Of a stretch of 5,947 bases of DNA, positions 5,227 through 5,947 are shown piece by piece. The stretch lies in the NCBI GenBank assembly GCA_937996725.1, contig CALKUR010000197.1, positions 1-5,947 of the forward strand. Reading direction: 5' to 3'. Origin of the DNA: an uncultured Dechloromonas sp. GTDB taxonomy: Bacteria; Pseudomonadota; Gammaproteobacteria; Burkholderiales; Rhodocyclaceae. Numbering within the stretch: position 1 is the stretch's first letter; each line of letters starts with the position of its first letter. The translations under genes were made by a program, and so were the position numbers. Under the pieces are notes generated by a model. The model saw only the letters and a program-made list of their open reading frames with translations, had not been told where the DNA came from and searched no databases.

Positions 5227-5947
5227 TGAGCTCAACGATCTCCACGATCGGCCAGCCACAAGCGGTGAAGCGTGCCGCACCGGATGCGGCGCTGGTTGCC
5301 GCCGTGGCCGAAAAGTCGGCGTTGGTGATGGCGCGTCTGAATACGATCGTCGACCGCCATCCGAACGTGGTGCTGGCCAATAGCCTAGGCGCGGAAGACA
5401 TGGTGCTGATGGATATGATCTGCAAGGACAACTTGCCGATCGGCATCTTTACGCTAGACACCGGTCGCCTAAACGAAGAGACGTACAACGTTCTCGCCGA
5501 AGCACAACGACATTACGATCGCGACACTGGTTGCAACATCGAGATCATGTCGCCGGATTACAAATTGCTGGAGCCCTGGGTGCGCGAGCACGGCATCAAT
5601 GGTTTTTATGACTCGGTCGAAAACCGGAAGGCTTGCTGCCAGATCCGCAAGCTAGAGCCACTCGCCCGCGCACTGAAAGGCAAGGACGCCTGGATTACCG
5701 GCCTGCGCGCGGCGCAATCCGTGACGCGTCAAAACATGGATTGGGAAGAGTTCGACACGCTGAATAATCTGCCCAAGTTCAACCCGCTGATCGAATGGTC
5801 GGAAAAAGAAATCTGGGCGTATATCGATCTGAACAACGTGCCCTATAACGCGTTACATGATCGCTTCTATCCATCGATCGGTTGCGCGCCTTGTACGCGT
5901 GCCATTACGCCGGGTGAAGACGTCCGCGCCGGCCGCTGGTGGTGGGA
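5226..5947 (+). CDS. cysH: APS reductase (assimilatory adenylyl-sulfate reductase), 3' end outside window
   Basis: The frame stays open to the window edge: 240 codons plus two bases. The enzyme reduces adenylyl sulfate to sulfite and AMP using thioredoxin. Family motifs are SLGAED (53-58), LDTGR (77-81) and TGLRAAQSVTRQ (158-169). Cys137-Cys138 (KACCQIRK) and Cys220-x-x-Cys223 (GCAPC) are the 4Fe-4S ligands that separate APS reductases from the cluster-free PAPS reductases of enterobacteria. The protein breaks off after GRWWW; the catalytic C-terminal cysteine (ECGLH-type motif) should lie just outside. Pseudomonas aeruginosa APS reductase has 267 residues, so about 90 percent is visible. The ATG shares its A with the preceding TGA. 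A G-rich stretch before it is the only Shine-Dalgarno candidate, so reinitiation after the DUF934 gene is likely. cysD/cysN may follow, but this is not visible. Confidence 0.93.
   Translation, partial: MSSTISTIGQPQAVKRAAPDAALVAAVAEKSALVMARLNTIVDRHPNVVLANSLGAEDMVLMDMICKDNLPIGIFTLDTGRLNEETYNVLAEAQRHYDRDTGCNIEIMSPDYKLLEPWVREHGINGFYDSVENRKACCQIRKLEPLARALKGKDAWITGLRAAQSVTRQNMDWEEFDTLNNLPKFNPLIEWSEKEIWAYIDLNNVPYNALHDRFYPSIGCAPCTRAITPGEDVRAGRWWW

Overview
The window is ordinary chromosomal core DNA, most likely from a betaproteobacterium. The gene order rpsF-priB-rpsR-(rplI), the basic N-terminal extension on ribosomal protein S18, a CysB regulator with alanine at the position of enterobacterial Thr202, and a cysI-DUF934-cysH sulfur cluster together point there. 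A member of Neisseriales or a related order is a guess. I see no mobile elements, tRNAs, rRNAs, CRISPR arrays or signs of transfer.

Layout. Positions 1-1010 (minus strand) hold a translation/replication operon: rpsF (S6), priB (primosomal protein N), rpsR (S18), and possibly the first codons of rplI (L9) at the left edge. The 123-base gap at 1011-1133 holds the rpsF ribosome binding site, a GC-rich leader hairpin that may be the S6:S18 autoregulatory element, and a candidate promoter. Positions 1134-2093 (minus) encode the LysR-type sulfur regulator CysB. The AT-rich divergent gap at 2094-2207 holds candidate promoters for both directions and LysR-type palindromes. From 2208 to the right edge (plus) runs a sulfur-assimilation operon: a TauE/SafE-family anion transporter, cysI (sulfite reductase hemoprotein), a DUF934 protein, and cysH, which is cut by the window end.

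How they work together. CysB probably controls the divergent operon in response to sulfur status. CysH carries the CC and CxxC cysteines of an iron-sulfur APS reductase, so it should make sulfite directly from adenylyl sulfate. CysI then reduces sulfite to sulfide with siroheme and a 4Fe-4S cluster, and the transporter moves sulfate in or surplus sulfite out. The start codons in the cysI-DUF934-cysH stretch overlap the preceding stop codons, which implies translational coupling. The least understood member is the DUF934 protein. It lacks cysteines and sits next to a CysI with no visible CysJ flavoprotein partner, so it is the best candidate here for undescribed biology.
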